The position numbers were made by a program, and so were the translations under genes. Positions 17,526-26,902 of a stretch of 64,000 nt of DNA are shown here, piece after piece (the stretch's first letter is position 1; each line of letters begins with the position of its first letter). This DNA comes from an uncultured Flavobacteriaceae bacterium. GTDB taxonomy: Bacteria > Bacteroidota > Bacteroidia > Flavobacteriales > Flavobacteriaceae. The notes beneath the pieces are model-generated. The model had not been told where the DNA came from, did no database searches, and saw only the letters and a program-made list of their open reading frames with translations. The DNA lies in contig CANMSH010000005.1 in the NCBI GenBank assembly GCA_947500525.1, positions 62,001 through 126,000 on the forward strand, in the 5' to 3' direction.

Positions 17526-19982
17526 TTGAAAATTGTCATTTCATACGTATTTTTCTTCTTTTTATGTGGAAATATGTTAATGGCTCAAACTGGATCTATC
17601 AAAGGGGTTGTGCAAGATAAGCAAGGTACTCCCATAGAAGGGGTGACCGTTAGTTATGGTCAAAAAGGTACTTCAACAAATTCTAAAGGAGAGTATACTT
17701 TAGAAATCCCTTCCGGAAAGAACATCACAATTACATTTAGTCATATTGGACATAAATCGATCAAAAAACGAATTCGAGTAGGTCGTAATCGCATCGTTTT
17801 TTTCTCTCCAAAAATGACTATTAAAACCGAAATTATAGATACTATTGAATTAAAAAACAATAAAGATAAGGCTCAAGGAATCGACAAGGTCGCCATAGAA
17901 ACGGTTAAAAACTTACCAAGTGCCAACCCTGGAATTGAAGGAACTCTCAAAAATATAGGTTTAGGAGTTAGCGGTAATAATGAATTAAGCACCCAATATA
18001 ATGTTCGAGGAGGAAACTATGATGAAAACTTAGTATATGTAAATGGTATTGAAGTTTATCGCCCATTTTTAGTTCGATCAGGTCAACAAGAAGGTTTAAG
18101 CTTTGTGAACCCAAATTTAACTCAAAATGTTCGATTTTCTGCTGGCGGTTTTCAAGCTAAGTATGGAGACAAATTATCTTCAGTTCTAGATATTACCTAT
18201 CGTAAACCGACAACATTTAACACCAAAATAGATGCTAGTTTTTTAGGAGCCAGTGGCACCATAGAAGGAACACTTTTTGAAAATAAACTTTCTGCCATTT
18301 TAGGAATTCGCTATAGAAATAACAGTCTTTTCGTGAATAGTAAAGATATTGAAACTAATTTTAGACCGAGCTTTACCGATGCACAAACATATCTGTCGTA
18401 TCAACTCAATGAAAAACTAAATATCGATTTTCTAGGTAATTTTTCGTTAAATAATTATCGCTATGAGCCAGTTTCGAGAACAACAAATTTTGGCACTTTA
18501 GGAGATACTCAAGCATTAGTAGTTAATTATGAGGGACAAGAAAATGATCGCTACCTAACCTTATTCGGAGCATTAAAAGCTGAGTATGCCGTAAATGATA
18601 ATATAAGGTTTACAGCGAACACGTCATTATACAATACGCAAGAAGAGGAGTACTTTGACATTTTCGCTTTTTACGGAATTGGTGAAGTAAATGCCGATTT
18701 TGGTAGTGATAATTTTGGTGATGTTGAATTTACGCAAGCTATTGGTTCACAATTAGATCATGCAAGAAACGATCTTGATGCCTTAATTGCAAATGCACAG
18801 ATTAGAACTACTATAAAAAAAGACGATACTACCTTTGAAATTGGTGTAAAATATCAAACCGAAGATATTAAAGACCGTATTATTGAATGGCAAGTTATTG
18901 ATTCGGCGGGGTTTTCTTTGCGTCCTCCCAGTCTTATTAATAGCGATGAACCTTATACTCCATTTACTGGACCAATTGTTCCTTTTATAAGTACAAGGGC
19001 AACGAATAATGTGAAAATTAATAGACTCTCTGGTTTCTTACAATGGAGTAGAAAATTATTCGTAAAAGAGCATCAATTGTGGTTAAATGCGGGTGTTAGA
19101 GCGCAAAACTGGCAAGTAACCAATAGCGGAACAACTTCTAAGGGTCAAACAGTTGTTAGTCCGAGATTCCAGATAGCGATAAAACCCGACTGGAAGAAGG
19201 ACATGCTATTTCGTGCTTCAGGGGGGTATTATTATCAACCTCCATTCTATAGAGAACTTCGGGATTCTTTGGGTGCTGTAAATGCGAATGTCAAAGCACA
19301 GCGATCTATGCACTTCGTATTAGGTAATGACTATAGCTTTAAGTTGTGGGGTCGACCTTTCAAACTAGTAACCGAAGCATATTATAAATCGTTAACAGAT
19401 ATTAACCCATTCACAATTAGCAATGTGCAGATTCGATATAGAGCTAAAAATAATGCAAAAGGTTTTGCCACAGGTTTCGACACTCGCCTTAATGGTGAAT
19501 TTGTGCCAGGAACAGAATCTTATGTAAGTTTTGGGTATTTAGTGACTAAAGAAAATATTCAGAATAGAGGTTATATTTCTAGACCCACAGACCAACGTTT
19601 CAAATTTGCAGTATTGTTTCAAGATTATGTACCCAGTAATCCTAATTTAAAAATGTACTTAAATATGGTATACAATACTGGGCTGCCAGGCGGATCTCCA
19701 CCTTATGCCGATCCATACATTTTTCAAAACAGATTGAAGAGTTATTTCAGATCAGATATAGGGATTTCTTATGTTTTTGTTGATCGAAATAAGAAATCAA
19801 AAACGAAGTGGCTACAGAAATTTAAAGAATTATCGGGTGGTATTGAATTGTTTAATATGTTCGACGTTCAAAATACCATTACCAATACTTGGGTACGAGA
19901 TATTTCAGCTCAAAACTCAAAAGCAGTACCGAATTTTTTATCGGGTAGGGTACTCAACCTAAAAATTAGTGCTCAATTTTAG
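17526..19982 (+). CDS. TonB-dependent receptor with carboxypeptidase-like N-domain
   Basis: An 818-residue outer-membrane receptor. The start is TTG at 17526, because a signal peptide (MKIVISYVFFFFLCGNMLMAQ) starts there and no ATG fits. Residues about 23-100 are the CarboxypepD_reg-like domain (GSIKGVVQDKQGTPIEGVTV). The plug follows (STQYNVRGGNYDENLVYVNG), then a 22-strand-type barrel ending LNLKISAQF. The barrel lacks SusC features. It follows an M23 peptidase by 15 bases. The ligand is unknown. Confidence 0.92.
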   Translation: MKIVISYVFFFFLCGNMLMAQTGSIKGVVQDKQGTPIEGVTVSYGQKGTSTNSKGEYTLEIPSGKNITITFSHIGHKSIKKRIRVGRNRIVFFSPKMTIKTEIIDTIELKNNKDKAQGIDKVAIETVKNLPSANPGIEGTLKNIGLGVSGNNELSTQYNVRGGNYDENLVYVNGIEVYRPFLVRSGQQEGLSFVNPNLTQNVRFSAGGFQAKYGDKLSSVLDITYRKPTTFNTKIDASFLGASGTIEGTLFENKLSAILGIRYRNNSLFVNSKDIETNFRPSFTDAQTYLSYQLNEKLNIDFLGNFSLNNYRYEPVSRTTNFGTLGDTQALVVNYEGQENDRYLTLFGALKAEYAVNDNIRFTANTSLYNTQEEEYFDIFAFYGIGEVNADFGSDNFGDVEFTQAIGSQLDHARNDLDALIANAQIRTTIKKDDTTFEIGVKYQTEDIKDRIIEWQVIDSAGFSLRPPSLINSDEPYTPFTGPIVPFISTRATNNVKINRLSGFLQWSRKLFVKEHQLWLNAGVRAQNWQVTNSGTTSKGQTVVSPRFQIAIKPDWKKDMLFRASGGYYYQPPFYRELRDSLGAVNANVKAQRSMHFVLGNDYSFKLWGRPFKLVTEAYYKSLTDINPFTISNVQIRYRAKNNAKGFATGFDTRLNGEFVPGTESYVSFGYLVTKENIQNRGYISRPTDQRFKFAVLFQDYVPSNPNLKMYLNMVYNTGLPGGSPPYADPYIFQNRLKSYFRSDIGISYVFVDRNKKSKTKWLQKFKELSGGIELFNMFDVQNTITNTWVRDISAQNSKAVPNFLSGRVLNLKISAQF

Positions 19983-20060
19983 GTGCACCTCTACTCTTTT
20001 TATAGTATGTTTTAAACCTTTTATTATTTTTAGGGTCTAATAGAATAAATTGCCAACTCA

Positions 20061-20603
20061 GTGATTGAGGAGATTATACTTATTCAACAGCTTAAAAATA
20101 AACAAACGCAAGACAAGGCGTTTAGAGAACTCATGTCTTTATATAAAGAACGTTTGTATTGGCATATTCGTAAAATTGTAATTTCACATGATGATACGGA
20201 CGATGTACTTCAAAATACCTTTGTAAAGGTATATCGAAATATAAGTAATTTTAAAGGTGACAGTAAACTGTACTCTTGGATGTATCGTATTGCTACTAAC
20301 GAGGCCATTACCTTCATAAATAAAAGAGCAAAAGATAGAAAGGTAGACTTAAACGAAATGCAGTATCAAATGGCAGAAAACCTGCATGCTGATGTATATT
20401 TCGATGGAAACGAAATTCAAATACAACTGCAAAAAGCAATTGCATCTTTACCACAGAAACAACAACTTGTTTTTAACATGAAATATTTTGATGATATGAA
20501 ATATAAAGATATTTCAGAAATCTTAGATACTTCAGTAGGAGCCTTAAAAGCCTCTTATCATCATGCAGTAAAAAAAATTGAAGCAACACTTAAACAAACA
20601 TAA
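20061..20603 (+). CDS. ECF sigma-70 factor
   Basis: A 180-residue sigma factor with GTG start. Region 2 contains DDTDDVLQNTFVKVYRNI and LYSWMYRIATNEAITFINK. Region 4 contains LPQKQQLVFNMKYFDDMKYKDISEIL with the helix-turn-helix SVGALKASYHHAVKKI. It is followed by a membrane protein with a cytoplasmic-facing N-terminus and by an LTXXQ-like periplasmic protein. That is a normal sigma/anti-sigma/sensor operon layout in flavobacteria. The inducing signal cannot be inferred. Confidence 0.93.
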   Translation: MIEEIILIQQLKNKQTQDKAFRELMSLYKERLYWHIRKIVISHDDTDDVLQNTFVKVYRNISNFKGDSKLYSWMYRIATNEAITFINKRAKDRKVDLNEMQYQMAENLHADVYFDGNEIQIQLQKAIASLPQKQQLVFNMKYFDDMKYKDISEILDTSVGALKASYHHAVKKIEATLKQT

Positions 20604-20640
20604 TTTAAACCTTTTAGTACTTTTGTAGTCGTATAGCACA

Positions 20641-21234
20641 ATGAGTAACAACAATTTAGACATATTAAAAAAGACAGGAACTGGTTTTAAAACTCCAAAC
20701 GGATATTTTAAAAATATTGAAAAAAATGTTTTTACCCAGTTGTCTGAGAATCAACTTCCTCAAGAAGAAGGTTTTAATATGCCACCAAATTATCTAGAAA
20801 CCGTAGAAGACAAAGTACTCACTAAAATTACGGTTGATTATACTCAACCTAATGAGTCTTTAAATATACCTGACGGGTACTTCGAAGGTATTGAAGATCG
20901 AGTATTTAGCAAAATACAGCAGGAGGATATCGCAGAACCTAAAGTAATCAATTTTAGATCTAGATTAATCAAACTAATTGTACCAATAGCCGTGTCCGCA
21001 TCTGTTCTATTGATTTTAGTGTTAAATCAAAATGAAAACAAGTATTCTTTACAAGATGTAGCAGCAAGCGATATTGAAGGATGGATAGAAGAAGATCTCG
21101 TTACGTTGGATTCATATGAAATAGCCGAACTTTATGGCGACGTAAATCTTGAAGAGGAATTCAGTAATGACGATTTAGATATGTTGAATTACGTGAATGG
21201 CACGGATATTGAAAGTGTATTATTAACCGACTAA
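20641..21234 (+). CDS. Single-pass membrane protein, candidate anti-sigma factor
   Basis: A 197-residue protein with no signal peptide, a single transmembrane helix at about 109-126 (LIKLIVPIAVSASVLLILVL) and an acidic C-terminus. The N-terminal 92 residues hold three copies of a P-x-G/N-Y-F/L-x3-I/V-E-x2-V-F/L pattern, with the Pro at 19, 48 and 77, i.e. an exact period of 29. The 37-base gap after the ECF sigma gene suggests it binds that sigma factor. A -7-like TACTTTTG at 20619-20626 precedes it. The anti-sigma role is inferred from context and topology. Confidence 0.7.
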   Translation: MSNNNLDILKKTGTGFKTPNGYFKNIEKNVFTQLSENQLPQEEGFNMPPNYLETVEDKVLTKITVDYTQPNESLNIPDGYFEGIEDRVFSKIQQEDIAEPKVINFRSRLIKLIVPIAVSASVLLILVLNQNENKYSLQDVAASDIEGWIEEDLVTLDSYEIAELYGDVNLEEEFSNDDLDMLNYVNGTDIESVLLTD

Positions 21235-21246
21235 GAACACAAAGAA

Positions 21247-21711
21247 ATGAGAAAAATTATACTCATGATAACTATTGTAATGATCAGCTCATTACAAATG
21301 CATAGTCAAAGAAAAGATAATGAAAGAATCAAAGCATTTAAAACTGCTTTTATTACCAACGCACTAGATTTAACGTCTAAAGAGGCGCAGGCATTTTGGC
21401 CGATTTATAATGAATACAATAAAACTATTCATAAAGTAAAAAATGAGAAAAACAGACAGTTAAGGCAACAAGCAAGAGCAAAAGGAGGTATTGACAATAT
21501 CTCAAACAATGAGGCCAAAGTTTTACTTGATGAATATATAAATATAGATGTAAAAGTATTAGAAGCAAAGAAATTACTAAACACCAAACTCAACGGTGTG
21601 ATTCCTCCAAAAAAAATATTAAAGCTTTTTAAGGCTGAACAAGACTTCAATAAAGAGTTGTTAAAACGCTTTAGACAAAGAAGAAATGAAGCTAGAAATA
21701 AAAAGAATTGA
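21247..21711 (+). CDS. Periplasmic LTXXQ/Spy-like protein of the ECF operon
   Basis: A 154-residue exported protein (signal MRKIILMITIVMISSLQMHSQ). The mature part is helical with KAFKTAFITNALDLTSKEAQ and AFWPIYNEY, an arrangement seen in CpxP/Spy-like and in flavobacterial sensors of ECF sigma factors. A very basic C-terminus (KRFRQRRNEARNKKN) follows. It is third in the operon, 12 bases after the membrane protein. A periplasmic stress-sensing or chaperone-like role is likely; this is inference from context. Confidence 0.72.
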   Translation: MRKIILMITIVMISSLQMHSQRKDNERIKAFKTAFITNALDLTSKEAQAFWPIYNEYNKTIHKVKNEKNRQLRQQARAKGGIDNISNNEAKVLLDEYINIDVKVLEAKKLLNTKLNGVIPPKKILKLFKAEQDFNKELLKRFRQRRNEARNKKN

Positions 21712-21759
21712 TACTAAATTGCTAAAAAAAACGTTAAACAAAAAGAAAAATAGGAGGAT

Positions 21760-22119
21760 ATGAAAAGATTAGTGATCGGTTTGATTGCAATAGTCGCTTT
21801 TGCAACATCAAATCAAATTGTAGCGCAAAAAGTAGTTGATACTAGTTCTACTGTAACGGAAACGATTCGAACTTCAGATAAGAAAAAAGAAATCGTAGAA
21901 ATAGAATATAAAGGAATTATGTATTATGTGTTTAATGGCACGTGGCATACAAAAATGAAAAACAGATATGTATTAAGAAATGCACCTAAAGGAGCAAAAA
22001 TTTCTTTCAAACCGGCAGGTGGAACATATGTCACCATGCATGGAAAAAAATATTATCGATGTAAAGGTATCTTCTATAAAGAACATAAAGATAGCATTTA
22101 TGAAGTAGTTCGAATATAA
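21760..22119 (+). CDS. Small exported protein, DUF6515-like
   Basis: A 119-residue exported protein with a signal peptide ending QIVAQ. The mature part carries repeated aromatic motifs (IEYKGIMYYVFNGTWHTK, GGTYVTMHGKKYYRCKGIFY, then YEVVRI) similar to the G-x-YYY-x-G-x-YY pattern of DUF6515-like proteins. It is the last gene before a strong terminator and sits 48 bases after the LTXXQ-like gene, so it may belong to the same transcript. The function is unknown. Confidence 0.65.
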   Translation: MKRLVIGLIAIVAFATSNQIVAQKVVDTSSTVTETIRTSDKKKEIVEIEYKGIMYYVFNGTWHTKMKNRYVLRNAPKGAKISFKPAGGTYVTMHGKKYYRCKGIFYKEHKDSIYEVVRI

Positions 22120-22138
22120 GTTCTACTTTATCTAAAAT

Positions 22139-22169
22139 AGAAACCGTTCTTTTTGAGCGGTTTTTTTTT
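22139..22169 (+). terminator. Rho-independent terminator
   Basis: AAACCG and CGGTTT arms around an 11-base loop, followed by nine T. It ends the sigma-factor operon and also shows that the next CDS cannot start before about 22170. Confidence 0.85.
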
Positions 22170-22184
22170 GGTTCTTATTTTCTT

Positions 22185-22192
22185 TAGCTTTG
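22185..22192 (+). promoter_or_regulatory. -7 element for the desaturase-family gene
   Basis: TAGCTTTG matches the Bacteroidota -7 consensus TAnnTTTG exactly. The upstream TTTG at 22167-22170 is only 14 bases away, so the -33 partner is uncertain. The expected start near 22198 agrees with translation from TTG at 22216. Confidence 0.4.
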
Positions 22193-22215
22193 TTACACAT
22201 CAAATAACATATACA

Positions 22216-23034
22216 TTGGAAAGTTTTCTATTATTTTTTGAAGAAATGCCTGCTTGGCAAAAATTGGTATGGGTTTTCTCATGCCTACTAATTAGTTGGC
22301 TGTTTGAAGGAAATTTTCCGCTATTTAATTTTGACTACAAAAAGTGGAAGCATGATGGTGTAAACCTTATATTTCTATCAATGAGTTTAGTAATTAACGT
22401 TCTCTTTGGATTGATGACAGTAGGCGTTTTCACTTTTCTAACTACGAACGAATTTGGTCTACTCTACTTATTCGAAACCCCAATTTGGATAGAGTTATTG
22501 ATTACCATACTCTTTTTAGATTTTTTTGCTCAGTATATTGTGCATTACCTCTTACACAAAGTGAAATGGATGTGGAAATTTCATATGATTCACCATAGTG
22601 ATACCAAAGTAGATGCGACCACCGGTTCTAGACATCATCCAGGCGATTATGTTTTAAGGGAAATTTTTGCTTTGATTGCAATTATTATACTTGGTGCTCC
22701 TTTCGCTTTTTATGTTATTTATCGAATAGCGACCATATTTTTCACATATTTTTCTCATGCAAACGTAAACATGCCCATTTGGATCGATAAAATTATTAGT
22801 ACAATTTTTATTACACCAAATATGCATAAATTTCATCATCACTTTGAACGACCATGGACGGATACTAATTTTGGAAATATTTTTTCTTTTTGGGATCGCC
22901 TGTTTGGCACACTAGTGTATGATGACCCAAAGAAAGTGGTCTATGGTTTAGATGTTCTTGACGATAGTAGAGATGAAGATCTATTATATCAAATCAAAGT
23001 GCCATTTGACAATAGCATCAAAACAGATTATTAG
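22216..23034 (+). CDS. Sterol desaturase / fatty acid hydroxylase family protein
   Basis: A 272-residue integral membrane di-iron protein. The eight-histidine motif is intact: HYLLHK, FHMIHHSD (HxxHH), and HKFHHHFERP. There are about four transmembrane helices. Members hydroxylate or desaturate lipids or sterol-like substrates; the substrate here is not known. I chose TTG 22216 (LESFLLFFEEMPAW, i.e. start then ESFLLFF) because an upstream frame extension would run through the preceding terminator; ATG 22246 is a second option. The stop overlaps the next, convergent gene by 4 bases. Confidence 0.88.
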   Translation: MESFLLFFEEMPAWQKLVWVFSCLLISWLFEGNFPLFNFDYKKWKHDGVNLIFLSMSLVINVLFGLMTVGVFTFLTTNEFGLLYLFETPIWIELLITILFLDFFAQYIVHYLLHKVKWMWKFHMIHHSDTKVDATTGSRHHPGDYVLREIFALIAIIILGAPFAFYVIYRIATIFFTYFSHANVNMPIWIDKIISTIFITPNMHKFHHHFERPWTDTNFGNIFSFWDRLFGTLVYDDPKKVVYGLDVLDDSRDEDLLYQIKVPFDNSIKTDY

Positions 23035-23531
23035 ATTTTTTTCTTTTTAAGCTTTTCTTCTTCCTCTTTTCTACTATTCGGAAAAGTCAACCCCGTGCTG
23101 TTATAAGTAGAACCATAGGTATGTGCTGCTGTATAGACTTGTTCAATAGCTCGAAGTACCTGTTCTTCACTTAATTCTTTTAAAGGATGAATAAAAACCG
23201 ACCATAAAACACCATTTGTGATAGCATACTTTACATCAAGGGCCGTATGAAAATTTGCCTCCATCAATTTTAGCATATCGGTATAGGCCAATTTTTTTTG
23301 CTCAATTATTGGAGTCATGATACGCATTCTATTATTATTCTTGTCCGTAATACAAATCAATAGACGATCTCGAACGGCAAATTGCCAGTTTCCAGAAACT
23401 CCTTTCACACTATCCGCCACAATATAAATAGCTTTCTCTAATTTTTCGTTATCCATGCTTTGTGCATATATGGGCTTCATAAAAAAACTTACTGTAACAA
23501 GTATAAGAGATGATACTAAAAACTTCTTCAT
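23031..23531 (-). CDS. Exported protein of unknown function
   Basis: A 166-residue protein with a signal peptide (MKKFLVSSLILVTVSFFMKPIYAQ). The mature domain of about 125 residues (WQFAVRDRLLICITDKNNNR, TDMLKLMEANFHTALDVKYA, LWSVFIHPLKELSEEQVLRA) resembles the alpha/beta fold of YbjN-like proteins or type III chaperones in the alternation of strand and helix, but no signature confirms this. It ends in a highly charged tail (RKEEEEKLKKKKI). It converges with the desaturase-family gene with a 4-base overlap. I do not recognise a function. Confidence 0.6.
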   Translation of the reverse strand: MKKFLVSSLILVTVSFFMKPIYAQSMDNEKLEKAIYIVADSVKGVSGNWQFAVRDRLLICITDKNNNRMRIMTPIIEQKKLAYTDMLKLMEANFHTALDVKYAITNGVLWSVFIHPLKELSEEQVLRAIEQVYTAAHTYGSTYNSTGLTFPNSRKEEEEKLKKKKI

Positions 23532-23654
23532 AGTGGTAGGGTTTTACTTAATTCGTCAATATAAATTTAAAATCCTTACTAAGATAGATAATTTTAATAT
23601 TTGTGTTTTTACTTCAACTATAAATTATTACTTTTGACAAATCTTTTTTGAATA

Positions 23655-25610
23655 ATGCAATTTAAGCACCCAGAAATTCTTTACGCTTTATTTTTGCTCA
23701 TCATTCCTATTTTAATTCATCTATTTCATCTTCGTAAGTTTGAAAAAGTAGCTTTCACAAACGTCCAATTTTTGAAAAAAATTGAACTAAAAACACGAAA
23801 AAGTTCTAAGCTTAAAAAGATACTTGTTTTAATGAGTCGCCTGCTATTATTCACTGCACTCATTTTTGCTTTTGCTCAACCTTTTTTTAGCGAAATTTCG
23901 ACGAATCAAGAACAACATACTCATATTTATCTCGACAATTCTTTAAGCATGCAGGTGAAAGGGAAACAGGGAGAATTATTTAAAAGAGGCGTTCAAGATA
24001 TTATTGAGGCCACACCAAATTCTGCGAATTTCTCATTGTATACGCACACTAATAAATGGTCAAATTTAAATTCTCAAGATTTAAAAAACACATTACTGTC
24101 CTTATCATACCACCCTGTAGAAAAATCTTTCAATAGTATTGAGTTAGATATACGCAAGAATTTAAATAAAGACAAGAACACAGCAAATACCGTCTTTTTA
24201 ATTTCCGACTTTCAAGATGCCAATGACTCTTTTAATTCTATTTCATTAGATAGTATCACTAATTATAATTTCATACAGTTACGTCCATCCAGTAAAGAAA
24301 ACATTACCATTGATAGTCTTTATATTTCGAATAGAAATAGTGAAACGATTGGATTAAAAATAGGTTTGAAAAACTATGGTAGTGAAGTTGCGGCGCTACC
24401 AATTTCATTGTATGATGAGAACGTTTTACTGGGGAAATCTACTGTAGATATCTCAAAAAATGGAGAAAAAGAAATTGAATTTAAGATACCATTCCAAAAG
24501 AATATTAACGGAAGAGTTACTATTCAGAACGATAATTTGACTTTTGATAACAATTTTTACTTCACGATTAATCAAACAGATAAAATAAATGTTCTTTCTA
24601 TTGGAGAGGATACGAACTATTTAAAGAAAATTTATTCGAATGATGAGTTTAATTATAAAAGCAGCAAGTTAAAGCAACTCGATTATAATAGTATATCGCA
24701 ACAAAATTTAATCGTTTTGAATGAGATTGAAACAATTCCAACTACCCTAATAGACAATCTTGCTGACGCTATTAAACAAGGGCTCAATGCTGTTATTATC
24801 CCAAATGAGAATAGTGATATAAATTCATATAACCGCTTACTTTCGGCACTAAATATTGGAGCCATGGATGTTAAAAATGACAATGAACTACAAATTACTG
24901 ACATACATTTTTCTCAACCCTTTTACGAAAATGTTTTCGAAAAACCTGTCGAAAATTTTCAATATCCAAAAGTCAATACTTACTATAAAACTACATTGAC
25001 TAATAACTCCCGTCTTTTAAGTTTTGAGAATAAAACACCTTTTCTAACACAAATTAAGAAAGCTGCAAGTACCATTTATATGTTTTCTAGTGCTATTAAT
25101 AACTCGAATTCTAACTTTAAAAATTCTCCGTTAGTTGTACCAATATTTTATAATTTTGGGAAGTACAGTTACGAGATAAGCCAACCTGCTTATACTATTG
25201 GCAACACTAATCAAATAGAAATTAAAGCATCCTTGCAAAAAGATGATATTTTAGAGATCAAAAATAGCGAGTCGACCTTTATTCCGGCTCAGCAAGTGGG
25301 AAATTCTTCTGTAAAAATAACAATGAATAATATGCCCTTAGAAAACGGTATCTATGCTGTTCGAAACAAAGAAAATACTATTAAAAATATTGCTTTCAAT
25401 TATAATAGACGAGAAAGTGAGTTGACCTATGTCGACATAAAAAATAAATTTCCTAAAGCTTCAAACATACACCATTTCGAATCGATAAAACAAGCTTTTG
25501 AACGTTCAAATGATGCCAAAAAAACGAATACTCTTTGGCAGTTTTTCTTGGGGCTTTCATTACTTTTTCTAATACTAGAAGTACTGTTACTTAAATTTTT
25601 CAAACCATGA
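23655..25610 (+). CDS. BatA-type vWA membrane protein
   Basis: A 651-residue inner-membrane protein. The N-terminal 75 residues are the BatA/aerotolerance leader with two transmembrane helices (YALFLLIIPILIHLFHL and LLLFTALIFAFAQPFF). A von Willebrand-like A domain begins with YLDNSLSMQ (MIDAS DxSxS) and is followed by a large extracytoplasmic region. A final helix is LFLILEVLLLKFF. Family members occur in Bat operons and, in flavobacteria, as stand-alone genes beside pyrC. The stop overlaps the next start (ATGA). Confidence 0.85.
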   Translation: MQFKHPEILYALFLLIIPILIHLFHLRKFEKVAFTNVQFLKKIELKTRKSSKLKKILVLMSRLLLFTALIFAFAQPFFSEISTNQEQHTHIYLDNSLSMQVKGKQGELFKRGVQDIIEATPNSANFSLYTHTNKWSNLNSQDLKNTLLSLSYHPVEKSFNSIELDIRKNLNKDKNTANTVFLISDFQDANDSFNSISLDSITNYNFIQLRPSSKENITIDSLYISNRNSETIGLKIGLKNYGSEVAALPISLYDENVLLGKSTVDISKNGEKEIEFKIPFQKNINGRVTIQNDNLTFDNNFYFTINQTDKINVLSIGEDTNYLKKIYSNDEFNYKSSKLKQLDYNSISQQNLIVLNEIETIPTTLIDNLADAIKQGLNAVIIPNENSDINSYNRLLSALNIGAMDVKNDNELQITDIHFSQPFYENVFEKPVENFQYPKVNTYYKTTLTNNSRLLSFENKTPFLTQIKKAASTIYMFSSAINNSNSNFKNSPLVVPIFYNFGKYSYEISQPAYTIGNTNQIEIKASLQKDDILEIKNSESTFIPAQQVGNSSVKITMNNMPLENGIYAVRNKENTIKNIAFNYNRRESELTYVDIKNKFPKASNIHHFESIKQAFERSNDAKKTNTLWQFFLGLSLLFLILEVLLLKFFKP

Positions 25611-26863
25611 ATATTTTATTAAAATCTACTAAAATCATTGATGAAAAAAGTCCACTCAATAACAAAGTGAGAGACATTTTAATTGAAAATGGAAAGATTT
25701 CGAAAATTGGAGTCAATATCTCTAATCCAAAAAACTACAGAACTCTCTCGTTAGAAAACCTTCATGTTTCTTGTGGTTGGTTTGATTCAAGTGTTTCTTT
25801 CGGTGAACCAGGTTTTGAAGAAAGAGAAACACTAAAAAATGGTTTGTTAACGGCAGCTAAAAGTGGGTTCACTCAAATAGCATTAAATTCTAATACGAAT
25901 CCGCCTATTGACAACAAATCTGTCGTAGATTATGTATCTAGTAATAACAAGACTAACGCAGTTAGCCTCCATCCTATTGCTTGTTTAACGAAAAGTTCTA
26001 AGGGCAATGATTTAGCCGAGCTATATGACATGTTCACAGCTGGAGCTATAGCTTTTGGAGACTATAAAAAAGCTATTTCTAATCCTAATTTAATGAAAAT
26101 AGCCTTATTATATGCACAAAACTTTGATGGGCTGGTACTCAGTTTCCCTCAAGATAATGCTATTGCTAATAACGGAATCGCAAATGAAAGTGATGCGAAT
26201 ACGAGGCTTGGTTTAAAAGGAAATCCGTCATTGGCAGAAGAATTACAAATCGCTCGAGATTTATTTTTGCTCGAATACACAGGAGGGAAATTACATATCC
26301 CTACTATTTCCACCAAGGGTGCAGTAAAACTAATTAAAGAGGCCAAGAAAAAAGGACTAGATGTTAGTTGCAGTGTATCGGCTCATCATCTTTGTTTAAC
26401 AGATACTGAGTTAAAAACTTTTGATGCCAATTATAAAACCTTACCCCCAATTCGTACTAAAAAAGATACTACAGCACTAATTAAAGGAGTTAAAGATGGA
26501 ACTATAGATATGGTTACATCAGACCATGTACCTATTGATATAGAACATAAAAAAGTTGAATTTGAAAATGCCCTAGACGGAACTCTCGGACTTGAAAGTC
26601 TATTTGGTGCCGTACATTCTGAAATTGATCTACAAACATTGGTGAAATGTTTGACAACACACCCAAGAAAACGCTTCGGTTTTGATGAAGTTTACATTAA
26701 AGAAGGTGAAAAAGCGAATCTTACCCTGTTCAATCCTAATGTTGAATATACTTTTACCGAAACAGAAATACTATCGACCTCTAAAAACACTGCTTTTATC
26801 AATAAAGAATTAAAAGGAAAAGCTTACGGTATATTTGCGAACAACAAACTCGTTCTTAGATAA
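25607..26863 (+). CDS. Dihydroorotase-like protein lacking the HxH metal motif
   Basis: A 418-residue class I dihydroorotase-type amidohydrolase. The usual DxHxHxRxPG becomes DSSVSFGEPG at residues 60-69: Ser62 and Ser64 replace the two metal-binding His, and Gly66 replaces the substrate Arg. SVSAHHLCLT and TSDHVP retain other conserved positions. Such metal-less forms resemble PyrX-type pseudo-dihydroorotases. They are commonly annotated pyrC in flavobacteria. Catalysis is therefore doubtful; a structural role beside aspartate transcarbamoylase, or an unrecognised activity, is possible. It overlaps the BatA-type gene by 4 bases. Confidence 0.85.
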   Translation: MNILLKSTKIIDEKSPLNNKVRDILIENGKISKIGVNISNPKNYRTLSLENLHVSCGWFDSSVSFGEPGFEERETLKNGLLTAAKSGFTQIALNSNTNPPIDNKSVVDYVSSNNKTNAVSLHPIACLTKSSKGNDLAELYDMFTAGAIAFGDYKKAISNPNLMKIALLYAQNFDGLVLSFPQDNAIANNGIANESDANTRLGLKGNPSLAEELQIARDLFLLEYTGGKLHIPTISTKGAVKLIKEAKKKGLDVSCSVSAHHLCLTDTELKTFDANYKTLPPIRTKKDTTALIKGVKDGTIDMVTSDHVPIDIEHKKVEFENALDGTLGLESLFGAVHSEIDLQTLVKCLTTHPRKRFGFDEVYIKEGEKANLTLFNPNVEYTFTETEILSTSKNTAFINKELKGKAYGIFANNKLVLR

Positions 26864-26902
26864 TTTTTGTAAATTTATCAAAGTAACTAAAATATATTCT
26901 AC

